From: Thalassia testudinum
Taxonomy: Eukaryota; Streptophyta; Magnoliopsida; Alismatales; Hydrocharitaceae
NCBI GenBank assembly: GCA_037157565.1
Contig: JAZHRO010000073.1
Span: 94,714,001-94,778,000, forward strand
Direction: 5' to 3'
DNA length: 64,000 nt
Shown: positions 10,182 to 20,339 of the stretch, piece by piece
How the letters are laid out: each line of letters starts with the position of its first letter
How positions within the stretch are numbered: position 1 is the first letter of the stretch
The notes under the pieces: generated by a model
Told to the model about the DNA's origin: nothing
Database searches by the model: none
The model's input: only the letters and a program-made list of their open reading frames with translations
Position numbers and translations under genes: made by a program

Positions 10182-12372
10182 TGATTGAGCAGCAATCATA
10201 GGTCTTAATTGACCTAAATTAGGCTAGGACTTAGCAAAAATTAGGGTAATTCATGCATGCATAAGCATTACTTGCATCTTTACTACTTTCTTTTAGCTAT
10301 GCATAAAATAATGCTATAATGTACTAGTTAGGTGCATTATGTCAATTACAGGTAATAAGCTGATCAGAAGGTAGATCTGAAGCTGGATCTAAAGCTAGAT
10401 CAGAAGAATAAAGGAATAATTGGTGTTGCAGCAGACCTGGAGCGAAAAACAAAGAATAAGATGTAGTAGACAATAATGTAAGGGAGTTAAGGTATGCTAT
10501 TCTATTAAGTAGGAATAAAGCAGTAAAATATGAAGAACTTAGTTCCATCTTAGCCCTAGGACAACCAAGAATCTTCCCCAAGCCTTAGCCACCCTTAGAT
10601 TAGGTCACCACACCCTAAGAAACCTTAAAACCCTAATTCCAACCTCTATCTGGATGTCTAGATGAGTTATAGGACATCCAGAACCCTTAGCCAACTCCTG
10701 CACACCTTAAACCCACTTCTGCAGTGTTATTGGACGTCAAGACCCTTGGTCAGACGTCCAATTTCTGCAGAATGCCTAAAACAGAACCTAAAATTCTTCC
10801 TGACTCTGATTGGACATCCAGACAACAAGTCTGGACTTCTGATTTTTTAGTATAAGATGTCTGATTCCATTTTTGGATGTCTGGAACTGTTCTCCAGTTA
10901 CTATTTTGAGATTCAAGCCTTAATCTTGGATCTCGAAGTCCCTAAACCCAATTCCTACTCCATAGAAACCTAAATTAAGGTGCCCTAACCCTAGTACATC
11001 ACCTCTAGACCTCCCTAAGAACCTAATTAGGTCCTCAGTAAACCAAATTGACTTGGATCTTAGTCAATTCAATCAACCTATTCAATTGGACTCATTGAGT
11101 CCAATTAAGCCCCGATCTCAGCACACACTATCCAATTGGACTCGGTGAGAGCCTAATTGACCTAGACCTAACTTAATTGAGTTATTTTACTCTCAATTAG
11201 GTTTCCACACACCCAATTAAAATTGTATTAAGTTTAATTGCACTTTACCTTAGTGAATTAGGGTTTACAACCCTAATTTGAGACCTACCTTGACCTAAAC
11301 CCACTAGAACCTCACCTAATCAACCTAGCCACCTAAGTTTCGACCTACAGACACCCACACACACCATCCACATGAAAATACCTAGCCTAGAGATCTCTAG
11401 AACTCTCTACCATATGTGGTTGCCTTGGTTGCTAAAGTTAGCAACCAGGAGCCATTCAATTTTTAGGTCCACATTTGGTGGATCTAAAAACCACCATCCA
11501 TCCTCTCTCTCTCACTCTCCCACGAGCTCCCACCATAGGCCTCTCTAGAGAATTTCGTAATTCTCTAGAGAGCATCCCTTAGGTCTATAAAAAGACCTAA
11601 GGGGTGGCCATTTGCACCCATCCCATTCCTGGCACTCATTCACATTTAGGTTAGCTACATCCACCTCCACTCCACCTCCACGAGTTGTGCACCATGGAAG
11701 CCACCATCTCCACGCCAGGATGCTAGATCATCTCTCCAACCTCTCTCTAAGGGCCAGCCTAAGCACCATTGGCTACCCCTCCTTCTCCTCTCAACCAACT
11801 CAAAGGCCATCAGAGCCACCTCTGAATGCCCTTATTTCTGCTAGATTATATTATAGTTCTTCTTAGATTTACTTGCATTATTTGCTATTTAATAGTGTAG
11901 TTCCTTACTTCTCCCCCAATGATGCATGCAAAATCCCCCCATAGATTCATGTATGCAGTCATTTTCTGGTAGCGAGTAGTTTTATTTCCCTGTACAAGCA
12001 TTCCTCTATCTGTGCTCTGCAACTCTGATATCATCATCATCTTTTACATATATAAATATATATGTTAAAAATCACCATGTGCCTAGTTATCATCTTTTGG
12101 TGTGATTGAAGTTGCATGTTTTAATTACTATCTTTTGGCAACTAGCATGTCGTACATCAATACGTAAATCACCATAAACTGGCACGAGATTTTAAGCAAG
12201 TAGAGCAAAAGAGATCATTTTGAAATCTGCATTTCCATAAATACCTCCCAAAGATGAACGACCGAGACTCCAAGTCTCGTTATCTTTACAAAATCATTTT
12301 TTGACGAACGTTTTAGTGCGACTATACTACGATTTCCGACAATTTTAAAATGCGCGAAAATAGCTTCGGTCA
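10182..12372 (+). repeat. Element 1 5' LTR
   Basis: Begins TGATTGAGCAGCAATCA and ends CTTCGGTCA. U3 contains a cluster of GGACGTC-like words (10650-10890), a GGACTCATTGAGTCC hairpin near 11090-11110, two strong hairpins at 11541-11603 around TATAAAAA, and a leader with CCACCTCCACTCC. U5 ends with GCGACTATACTACGA. Confidence 0.9.
11541..11603 (+). promoter_or_regulatory. Double hairpin with TATA box in the second loop
   Basis: Hairpin 1: perfect 14-bp arms CTCTCTAGAGAATT (11541-11554) and AATTCTCTAGAGAG (11559-11572), loop TCGT. Hairpin 2: perfect 10-bp arms CCCTTAGGTC (11576-11585) and GACCTAAGGG (11594-11603), with TATAAAAA as the whole 8-base loop. The 3' LTR copy (TATAAGAA at 46684-46691) has decayed arms. 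Confidence 0.75.
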
Positions 12373-12374
12373 AA

Positions 12375-12392
12375 TGACTCCATTGCCGGGGA
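12375..12392 (+). other. Primer binding site of element 1
   Basis: TGACTCCATTGCCGGGGA, two bases after the LTR. It has three mismatches to the tRNA-Asp site TGGCGCCGTTGCCGGGGA; two are G-to-A, as expected for decay of methylated DNA. Confidence 0.75.
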
Positions 12393-13941
12393 GGCAATGT
12401 CATTTTTTGATTTCGATCTCTTGAATTATTACTGACAAATCTTCCTCTGCTTGTCTTTGGATGTACAGGAAAAATAGGAAAAAAATGGGATCTGCACACT
12501 CAACGAGCACGGAAAAAAAATATTCCAGGTGCACATCACACCTTCTTTAGGCTAGGTTTTCTTTTGAACCCTAGGTTGGATTTGCTTCCAGCAATTTCTT
12601 TTGAAAAAAATTAAAAATAAAAAGAAAGCTTATTCATTTTCGTGAAAAAAAGAATCAAAAAAAAAGAAAAGAAAAAGCTAGGTAGTTAGATTAGGTTTCT
12701 TTTTGAATCCTAGGTTAGTTTGAAAAAGCAAAAAAAAAATTTGAAAATCCTTTGAAAAAAAAATCCATTTTGAAAAGAAAAAAAATTCAAAAGTTTTTGA
12801 AAAAAATATATTTTTTGTGGAAAGTTTGAATTTCAAATTCAAACACTTTTTAAAAGGTTCTCCACCATTCTCTGATTTTCAGATAGATTTCAAAGTCTGT
12901 TTTAAAAATTTGATTGCCGAAAAACTATTGAACAAAAGAAATCAAAAATTTAAGTTAGACCTTCATTTTCAAACTTTCAAACAGCAACATTCTTTTGAAA
13001 AAATTCTAAGTATAAAATTTTAAAAAATTTGCGAAGTGCAAGGGGGTCAGACTAACCCAGATTTGAGATTTTTCAAAATTCAAAAAGTAATTCTGAGCAA
13101 TCTGTGAATCTGTTTTGGCAAGAAATGGTGGGGTTTAAAAGCTGATCTCATTGGCTTTATTTTTCATATTTTTTCTGAATTTTTGAAAGTCATTTGCTAC
13201 TGTTTCAAAGCAAAAAACCGATCAGGAGTCAAAATTCCAGATCCGACCTTCTAATATTCAAAAATCTCCATAAATTTGGTTGAAATAGTAAAAATTACAA
13301 AAAAATATTCTCTGAAAAGATAATTAAAAAAAGACTCTACTCGCCAAATTTCAATTCAATTGGATTCCAAATTTTGTCGGTGAACTATTTTTATTTTTGT
13401 GGTCTACTGAAGAAGAAGAAAAAAACAAAAGAACAAAATCCTAGAATTGCATGAACCCTAGGTTACACCTTTAGGGTTACAATTTAGAGACCACATTTGG
13501 GCTAGACTACACTTAATCAGGTCTAGTGCCTAGCCGGTGAGCTTGGTCACCTTGTGGGCCACTCACCAAAAACCCCAACTAAAGAAAAATGGGCTAAAAT
13601 CAATTCTAAAACACGAAATAAACCCGAATTCGTTGTCGTACTACTGGGTGCTTTCAACCTCTTGGCTGGGTTAGCCTAGAGGTAGGATTCACTTTCAGTC
13701 GGTTGTACGACGAATCTTTCTTCATGAATTAGAACTTAAAACGAAAAATCTGGTCACAAGATCATAAGGACCATCTGATTGACAGGGCCTTAGCCTTATC
13801 TGGCTTGGCTACACCAACCCAGGGGTGCAAGGAAGGAGGTCACTTAGACCTCAACTGGTTGGACCTTGGGAGCCACTCCCAAGGAGGTGAGTCACCTTGC
13901 CAGGACCATCTTCTCCCCCCACTTCTACTCCCATATCTGTA
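12393..13941 (+). other. Element 1 untranslated leader
   Basis: About 1.55 kb, A/T-rich, no coding. It contains two copies of a word near AGGTTT...GAACCCTAGGTT (12551-12577, 12691-12717), as in the leader of element 0. It ends in a segment similar to the region just before gag in element 0 (GGCCACTCACC, TTAGCCTAG). Confidence 0.55.
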
Positions 13942-14754
13942 ATGGCTAATCCTGGACCTGGACCTAGACCGGGTCAGGACATTGATAATCTGGACCTGAT
14001 GGCTCATCTGGAAGCCCAAGTTATTGAATCTGAGGAGCGACATCAGCAGAGCATGGATCGTATCTTGACGACGCTTGACAAAATGCAGCACCCACCGCGA
14101 GGAGAACAACTTCAGGATTTCTATGATCCAGCTGCACCAATCGTCGCACCCTTAGTCAAAATTCCCGCAAGTGGAGACGTGTTTGAGCTCAAGCCTAATG
14201 TGATTGGTTTGATCAGCACTCACTTATATGGAAACTCAAGTGAAGATCTGTTCCAGCACCTTGAGGACCTGAGTCGACTCGCAGAAATGATTCGACCAAG
14301 GAACATTGATCCGGGGATTGTTCTAATGAAGCTTTTCCCATTTTCTCTGAGAGACAAAGCTTCATACTGGTGCAAGACCATTGGGAAGCCAATTGGAACC
14401 TAGCCGGAATTACGATGTGAATTCTTGCAAACCTTCTTCCCAATCGGTCGAACAAATGCGATGAGGCACGCAATCACGACTTTCTCCGAAGGAGCTGGGG
14501 AGAAATTCCATGACGCCTGGGACCAATTTCACGACCTTCTCTGGAAATGCCCACACCATGGTATACCCAGATGGCACCTAGCTCAGATCTTTTACCATGG
14601 GCTGGATGACACACATCGGTATCTGGCCGATGCATCTAGTGGCGGGAATTTCCTTGCAAAAGATGAGAACAATGCATTTGAGTTGTTCGAATCTTTGGCG
14701 GAGAACTCGATGAATGCCGCGTCCATGAACCAGTTCCAATTGCCTGGTCAGTAG
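13942..14754 (+). pseudogene. gag: Element 1 gag (broken)
   Basis: Athila gag, starting MANPGPGPRPG. An upstream ATG at 13897 is in the same frame but precedes the family-like start. It contains [55 protein letters not shown] and SGGNFLAKDE, that is, the capsid core. A stop at 14401-14403 replaces the Trp codon expected before PELR, and a second stop is at 14752-14754. No CCHC zinc knuckle is seen, which is usual for this lineage. Confidence 0.85.
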
Positions 14755-15928
14755 CTTGTTGGTGTCCATGAGGCTCACACCGAGTATATTCGACCTGACA
14801 TGGATAGAATAAACCTGATCGAGAAAAAGATTGACCAAATTAGTCAGGGTCAATCTGACCTGAACTCTGCTGTTCCAAGACCCTCCTATGTAGCCCGAGC
14901 CCCTCCTGCTCAAGTTAATCTACTCACTCGGGATGCATCTTCTCCTTATTTATGAGATCCTGCATATCAGGATCTTGTAAACAATCTAGATCTGGCACCA
15001 TACGACCAGGGTTACGCACCACCCTCAGATTATAATGCATATCCCCTTGATGGTATACGCCTCAGACATATTCGACTTACAAGGACGTCAGTGCTATTCA
15101 AGGATACGGGTGTAACAACCCGTATTCAGAGACGTATAACCCTGGTTGGCGCCAGCATCCAAACTTCTCCTGCTCTAGTAACTCACAGAGACCACATCAA
15201 GATCTGCACTACCAGACCAGGGAATACGGGAATGCGCAAAACACATACCCTAGGCAGCAGCCATTCCCATCTCAGTAGCAACAACCCCATTCTATATGCC
15301 AGCCACTACACTAAGCTGCCAGTCACCCTCCAAAGCGAGCTGACCCTCTGGAGGCACTGAAAGAGGAGCTGTAAGAATCGATGAGGAAATCTACACAGGA
15401 TAGCTTACAGATAATGAAGGCGATGGCTGACCAGATACAGACTATACAGAACACGCAAAACCAGCTATTGCAGGAGCATAGGACTCAGGGAGCCTTGCCT
15501 CCCAACCTGTCCCGAACCCTCGATAAGTGCAGAACCAAGGTGCCCCGCCTAGGTTTCAGGCAACATAGGGACAGGCACACGCCATATGACAAGCACCTCT
15601 TGCACCACCTGGTTATGCTCAAGGCCAGCCACCTTTGCAGAACCCCGCATACTCTGCCCCTTCCGCTCCCCCACCACCTCATGGACAGTAAGCCGATGCA
15701 AATGCTATCTCATTGAAGAGTGGAAGGAAGACATTCAACCCACCACATAGGTAGACGGGTCATGATTTTTCTCACCCTTCACTGCAAGTAGGTTCAACTC
15801 CTTCATCTCAGGAGCCACCTATGGTAGATAAGGGTAAGAGGCCACTTGACCCTGAAATTCCCATCCCTTTTCTTGAGGCTCTGACATGAAATGTAGTACG
15901 GAAAAAGGACACGCAGAATTTTGAGGAC
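14755..15928 (+). pseudogene. Element 1 gag-protease linker (broken)
   Basis: Gln/Pro-rich linker homologous to the stretch between capsid and protease in element 2, including a YNPGW-type word near 15139-15155. It is broken by frame changes and stops, so no long frame follows the original reading. Confidence 0.6.
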
Positions 15929-16598
15929 TTGAAGTCAATGTTTAAGGAAGTACATATTCAGGTCCCCCTCCACGAGGCAATCGATCACATTCCCACTGTT
16001 GTTAGGTTCTTCAAGGACTATTGTACCCCAAAGCGACAACCTAGAATTGGACGACAGGCGGTACTGTCAAAAGAAGCTAGTGCCGTGATTCTAGTTGACT
16101 TGCCACTGAAAAAGAAAGACCCTGGTACCCCACTCATATCCTGCTTCTTGCAGGATTCTCCATTTGATCGGGCCCTTCTAGATCTAGGTTCGTCCATTAC
16201 CCTAACTCCCACTGTCGTATTTGATCGATTTTGATTTGGGGAGTTAAAGCCTACCTTGGTCATGATTCAGCTGGCTGATAGATCAGAAAAAACACCGAGG
16301 GGGGTGGTTGAGAACATGATCGTAAAAGTCCACGGATTCTACTTTCCCGCAGACTTTTTCGTTCTTCATATGGAAGTTCCCCCTAATCTCCGAGATGCAC
16401 CAATCATTTTGGGTCGCGACAACGCGAGCGAACATTGATTGTGCATCTGGGTGTATGGAGATAGCCCTAGGTAATGAGTGACTTCAACTTGACATATTCA
16501 GGGCAGCAAAGAATTTTGACTGTGATCGCATAGAAGAGGATGGTGAAGATGAAGATTCGGCACACTGTGGTAACATTGGGCTCCTTTGTGATGACCCA
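15929..16598 (+). pseudogene. Element 1 protease (broken)
   Basis: Aspartic protease region of pol. It shows EVHIQVPLHEAIDHIP, LPLKKKDPGTPLISC, then the catalytic motif DLGSS (16181-16195; DLGAS in element 2), a stop at 16234, and the second half LADRSEKTPRGVVE, VHGFYFPADFFVL and PIILGRD. The Asp is kept but the frame is not. Confidence 0.8.
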
Positions 16599-17587
16599 AT
16601 GTCTCATTCGTCTGCACTATCAAGGTTCTTGGACCTCGATCCACACGGGACTGAGACCACTACACTACACATATCTCCCCGAGGATTTGACTGTTTAGGG
16701 TATGCTTCTAACTACAGCACCCCTGAATCTAGCTATCGTGATCTGCACACTACTGAATCACCCCTGTTGTTGCAGGAAGATGTGACCACAGCTAACGGGT
16801 TGCCAATTAGCGCAGTCACAACCGATTATTTCACAGGAAGCAAATTAGCGGGAATTCACGTGCATACGGATCAGCAAATTCCCGCCCTCGAGTTTGCTCC
16901 TCCCACTCCCATTTCTGACTCTGACCCACCCATGATTGAATTGAAGCCCTTACCTAACTCACTTAAGTATGTGTTCTTGGGCGAAAGTGAGACATACCCA
17001 GTCATTATTAATGCCCACTTAACCCAAGAACAGGAGCATCAATTGATTTCTACGCTACAAGACCATAGGGCTGATATAGGGTGGAGCATTGCTAATCTCC
17101 ACGGTATTCGCCCCTCGTATTGCACTCACCACATTTACACAGATGAGGGGGTGAAACCTTCGAGACAACCTCAAAGATGGCTTAACCTGAATATGCTAGA
17201 GGTTGTTAAGAAGATCATCAAATGGCTGGATGCAGGTATTGTATACCCAATCTCTGACAGCCAGTGGGTGAATCCAATCCAGATAGTGCCTAAGAAATCA
17301 GGACTCACCGTAGTAAAAGATGATAAGGATGAATCCATCCCGACTCACACTGTGACATCTTGGCGGGTCTGCATCGACTATAGGAAACTAAACATGGCTA
17401 CCCAGAAGGATCACTTTCCTTTGCCTTTCATTGATCAGATCTTGGAATGGTTAGTCGGACGTAGTTTCTTTTGCTTTCTGGATGGATACTCCGGGTATAA
17501 TCAAGTAGCGATTAGCCTGGAAGATCAAAACAAGACCACATTCACATGCCCCTTTGGAACATTCCTTTGGCCTTTACAATGCACCAG
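16599..17587 (+). pseudogene. Element 1 reverse transcriptase, part 1 (interrupted)
   Basis: The acidic spacer after protease and the N-terminal half of RT are open for about 330 codons. Visible are LKPLPNSLKYVFLGE, the HGIRPSYCTHHIY block, [39 protein letters not shown] and [12 protein letters not shown]. At about 17565, 17 bases that would encode AFRRM are missing, shifting the frame. At 17587, inside the codons for NAP(A/V)T, element 2 is inserted (TSD ACCAG 17583-17587). RT resumes at 27958. Fingers and palm start are present; the FMDDF catalytic motif is in part 2. Confidence 0.85.
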
Positions 17588-18116
17588 TGACGTGCCTTCG
17601 TGCGTGTGTGTTAAGAGGTGTCGTTATAGTTGCACTTGATACGTCGGTTTTAAAAGAAGTAAACGGAGGTGAGTCCGAGTGTCGATCTCAGGGAGGCATG
17701 GAAATCGGATTTTGTTTACCACTTGTTGTCACGAAAAAGGCAGAGTTTTGCTTGCGAAAGAGACGGTTTTGAAAAGCGAGAGATAGAGAGAGTTTAGGGT
17801 TAGAAAGCTCTTGGTTTTGATCATGCACTTCAAATAGAAATTAAAATGGCAACTAAATGGAAAATAATTTCATTAAACATGCATTCATAGTTCATGGTTT
17901 ACAATATTAAATACATGCTTCTACAAAAGTAAATGAAAGCTTAAAAGAGAGAGAGGTAGAGAGAGAGTGGAGAGCGACGAGGCAGCCACGGCGGTGGAGG
18001 AGGCTCCGTCGGCTGCTCGTCGTCTCCGGCGATTACAAGAGTGCCTAAGACTAGCTAGGAGAGGAGTGGAGTAGTTGCAAGTGGGAGAGGATGCCTTGAA
18101 TGGTGGTAGAAGGGGG

Positions 18117-18124
18117 TTTAAATA
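18117..18124 (-). promoter_or_regulatory. TATA box, element 2 3' LTR
   Basis: TATTTAAA on the minus strand, about 400 bases downstream of the tRNA-like module. Confidence 0.5.
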
Positions 18125-18472
18125 GAGTTAAGGGCCTCCTAGAAGAAGAATGTGCTTTAGCGACATCCGGAACGTCGCTAAAACCGCTTCCATATACGTC
18201 GGTGAAGGCCTTCTACCGCCGGTCAGCCGCCCGCCCCCTCTCTCTCTCCAAGCGCGATCCGTGGATGATGAATGAGAGCCGTCCGATCGAAGATCGGACG
18301 GCTGAGAGCCTCCCGCGCCCGTGCTGAGATCGTGCTTCGGGCGCGCGTGCGCGCGCGCGTGGGAGGTGGGGAGCTGTCGTCGCGCCGCGTGGCACAATCC
18401 TAGCCGCTCGCTGCTGATCGCGCGGCTCAATTTTGCCGCGCCCTTCGCTCGCAATTGATTTCCGCTCCACGC

Positions 18473-18524
18473 GATTCGAACGCGCGTCGCCGCGACGCGG
18501 GCTTGCGCGCTAACCGTTGCGCCA
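18473..18524 (-). other. tRNA-like A-box/B-box module, element 2 3' LTR
   Basis: Minus strand: A box TGGCGCAACGG (18524-18514), followed by TTAGCGCG as in a D arm, and B box CGTTCGAATC (18482-18473). The T arm can form GCGCG/CGCGT around the canonical 7-base loop TTCGAAT. No matching acceptor stem. Confidence 0.6.
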
Positions 18525-18965
18525 CGCCCGCGCTTTGTCACGGCGACCGCGGGCGAGCGCGCGGATCTCAGCCGTTCGATCGAAGATCAACGGCCGAGAT
18601 TCGTCCTTCACTGGCTTGGGGGCGGGCGAGCGGCGGAGGCGGGGCGACGTGGCGCGTTCTGGGCCGTTGATCTCTAGATCAACGGTCATGATTTCTTGGG
18701 CACATTGTGGGAGCTCCAGATGTCGGATTTGGCTGATCTTGAGTCCGTTGGACTCCGTTCGTCGTCCTGAATCCATCCGTGCGGTCCGATTGCTCATCTG
18801 AGGCCTGCTTTGACAAATACTTTACACAAATGGCCATTAATACGATTTATAAGCAATCTTGGTACTTGATGCATGCAACGCTCCTATTCTACTTTATGTT
18901 GTGCCTTTTATTCTAAAGATGGGCCATATTCAACCTAATTACTTCCCCCTTGCGTGGTGTTATCA

Positions 18966-18976
18966 TACCCGCATGC
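18966..18976 (-). other. Terminal polypurine tract of element 2
   Basis: Minus strand GCATGCGGGTA directly before the 3' LTR. It matches GCATGGGGGTA of element 1, with one G-to-C change interrupting the purine run. Confidence 0.7.
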
Positions 18977-20339
18977 TTACTCCTTGATAGTCCCTAGCAA
19001 GGTTTATTCTAGCCTTTATTTCTTTGGAGAATTCAAGAAGTAATTGCTTCAGCACTTCGTTACTCGTCAATAAGAGGAAATATACGAAGATCTTAATCTA
19101 CAAAGACTAAGCAGCGCCCGGGTGTCTTCCAAAATACGAATCGCCCGAATCCTTGCTTTGTATATATATAACTATACATATGTATACGTATATATATATA
19201 TATGTCTTTTTATAATTTTCGGAATTCAGTGTGGGTTGGTAACTTTTTACAGCTACCCAACCCACCCAAAACCCGGTCAAAACCCTAAGTGCTAAGCATC
19301 TTGGTGTGAATGTTGTGATAGACTCACTTAACGGTAATTGAGACAGACTTCGAGTTTCTACGCCTCTAGGTGTCCGGAAACGAAAATAAATTTTTGCTTG
19401 AAGGTGTATTTGTTCGACTGGTAGCTTTCTCCCTACATTCATTTTACTTGGGGTCAACACAAGGATTTTCCAGTGTATATCTCCCCGGCTTGTACTACTT
19501 CCCCGCTTCGTCCTTAGGTGTTTTGGTCTTTTTTGTGCAATTATTGAGCTGGGCTCTGGACAACCGACCAATGGGCTGTTACCCACGATCACTTGCCAGC
19601 CATACTTGTGCGGTGAAGTGTGGTTTATTTTCTTTTCTTCTCCTTTTTTTTTTTTTTTCGTAGGTGGCTTCCCTAATCTCAAATGTACCTAGAGGTAGCG
19701 AAAAAGAAAATGGCCTGTGGCTGGGTTCTGGACAACCTGCCAATGGCCTGTTACCCACGACAACTTGCCAGCCATACCACCCTAGAGAGTTCATTAGCTA
19801 CCCAATTTCTGTCAAAATCTCCAAGAAGTGAGTCTGTGCAAAAATGTGTGTAGATGCTTAGACTCAAAGTTTTCCTGAGTTAGAGGGTGAGTTGATAAGT
19901 CGTATACTTATTACCTTATTTATTAGGTGGATTAGAATAGCTTAAAGTTGCAAGGATTCGCCGCTAAATCCATATTTTAATGGACACTAGGGCTGATTAA
20001 GCCTGAAGGCCTGAAAAGTCTAAGCGTTTAAGTTCTTTTTGTATTATTTCCCACTATTGACAAGTTTCTAATGCCTAAGTTTTTCTTCCTAAATTCAATT
20101 TTTTTTTTTTTAATCAATTAATTTATTCATTCAGACTGATTAATTAAGCTCAGGATTATGAAATTTACCATCCCCCCCATGCTTAAGTTGGACAATGTCC
20201 TCATTGGCAGATGCATGGATGCAGAAGGGTTCAAAAAGATAGTACCTGAGTGACGTAAACTACCAGATTAGTCTGAATCCGCTGGGTTGCCTCCCAGGAA
20301 GCGCTGAGTTTAGCGCCTCCAGCTGGGCGGTGCTTGGTG
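18977..20339 (-). other. Element 2 3' non-coding region
   Basis: 1.36 kb between pol and the terminal polypurine tract, where some Athila relatives carry an env-like gene. No convincing frame is present. It holds an alternating TA/GT tract (19158-19204), a 58-bp repeat (19548-19605 and 19720-19777), and an internal polypurine tract (20171-20182). Confidence 0.6.
20171..20182 (-). other. Internal polypurine tract of element 2
   Basis: Minus strand GCATGGGGGGGA, 158 bases after the pol stop, preceded by TGAGGACAT and CTTAA. The same arrangement occurs in elements 1 and 3. Confidence 0.6.

Larger units (their letters stand above)
17588..18965 (-). repeat. Element 2 3' LTR
   Basis: On the minus strand it runs TGATAACACC...GGCACGTCA. 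It contains a TATTTAAA box (18124-18117), a tRNA-like module (18524-18473), and hairpins at 18277-18303 (12-bp perfect arms, loop GAA) and 18662-18683 (GATCT/AGATC with CCGTT arms). Confidence 0.95.

Noticed and set aside
18473..18531. A genuine tRNA gene on the minus strand
   Set aside because: A and B boxes and a T arm are present, but the acceptor strands do not pair and no anticodon arm of normal form can be drawn.
18128..18801. Arg-rich frames on both strands in the element 2 LTR (and copy at 27043-27793)
   Set aside because: GC-rich U3 with few stop codons. The same frames occur in both LTRs because they are repeats, not genes.
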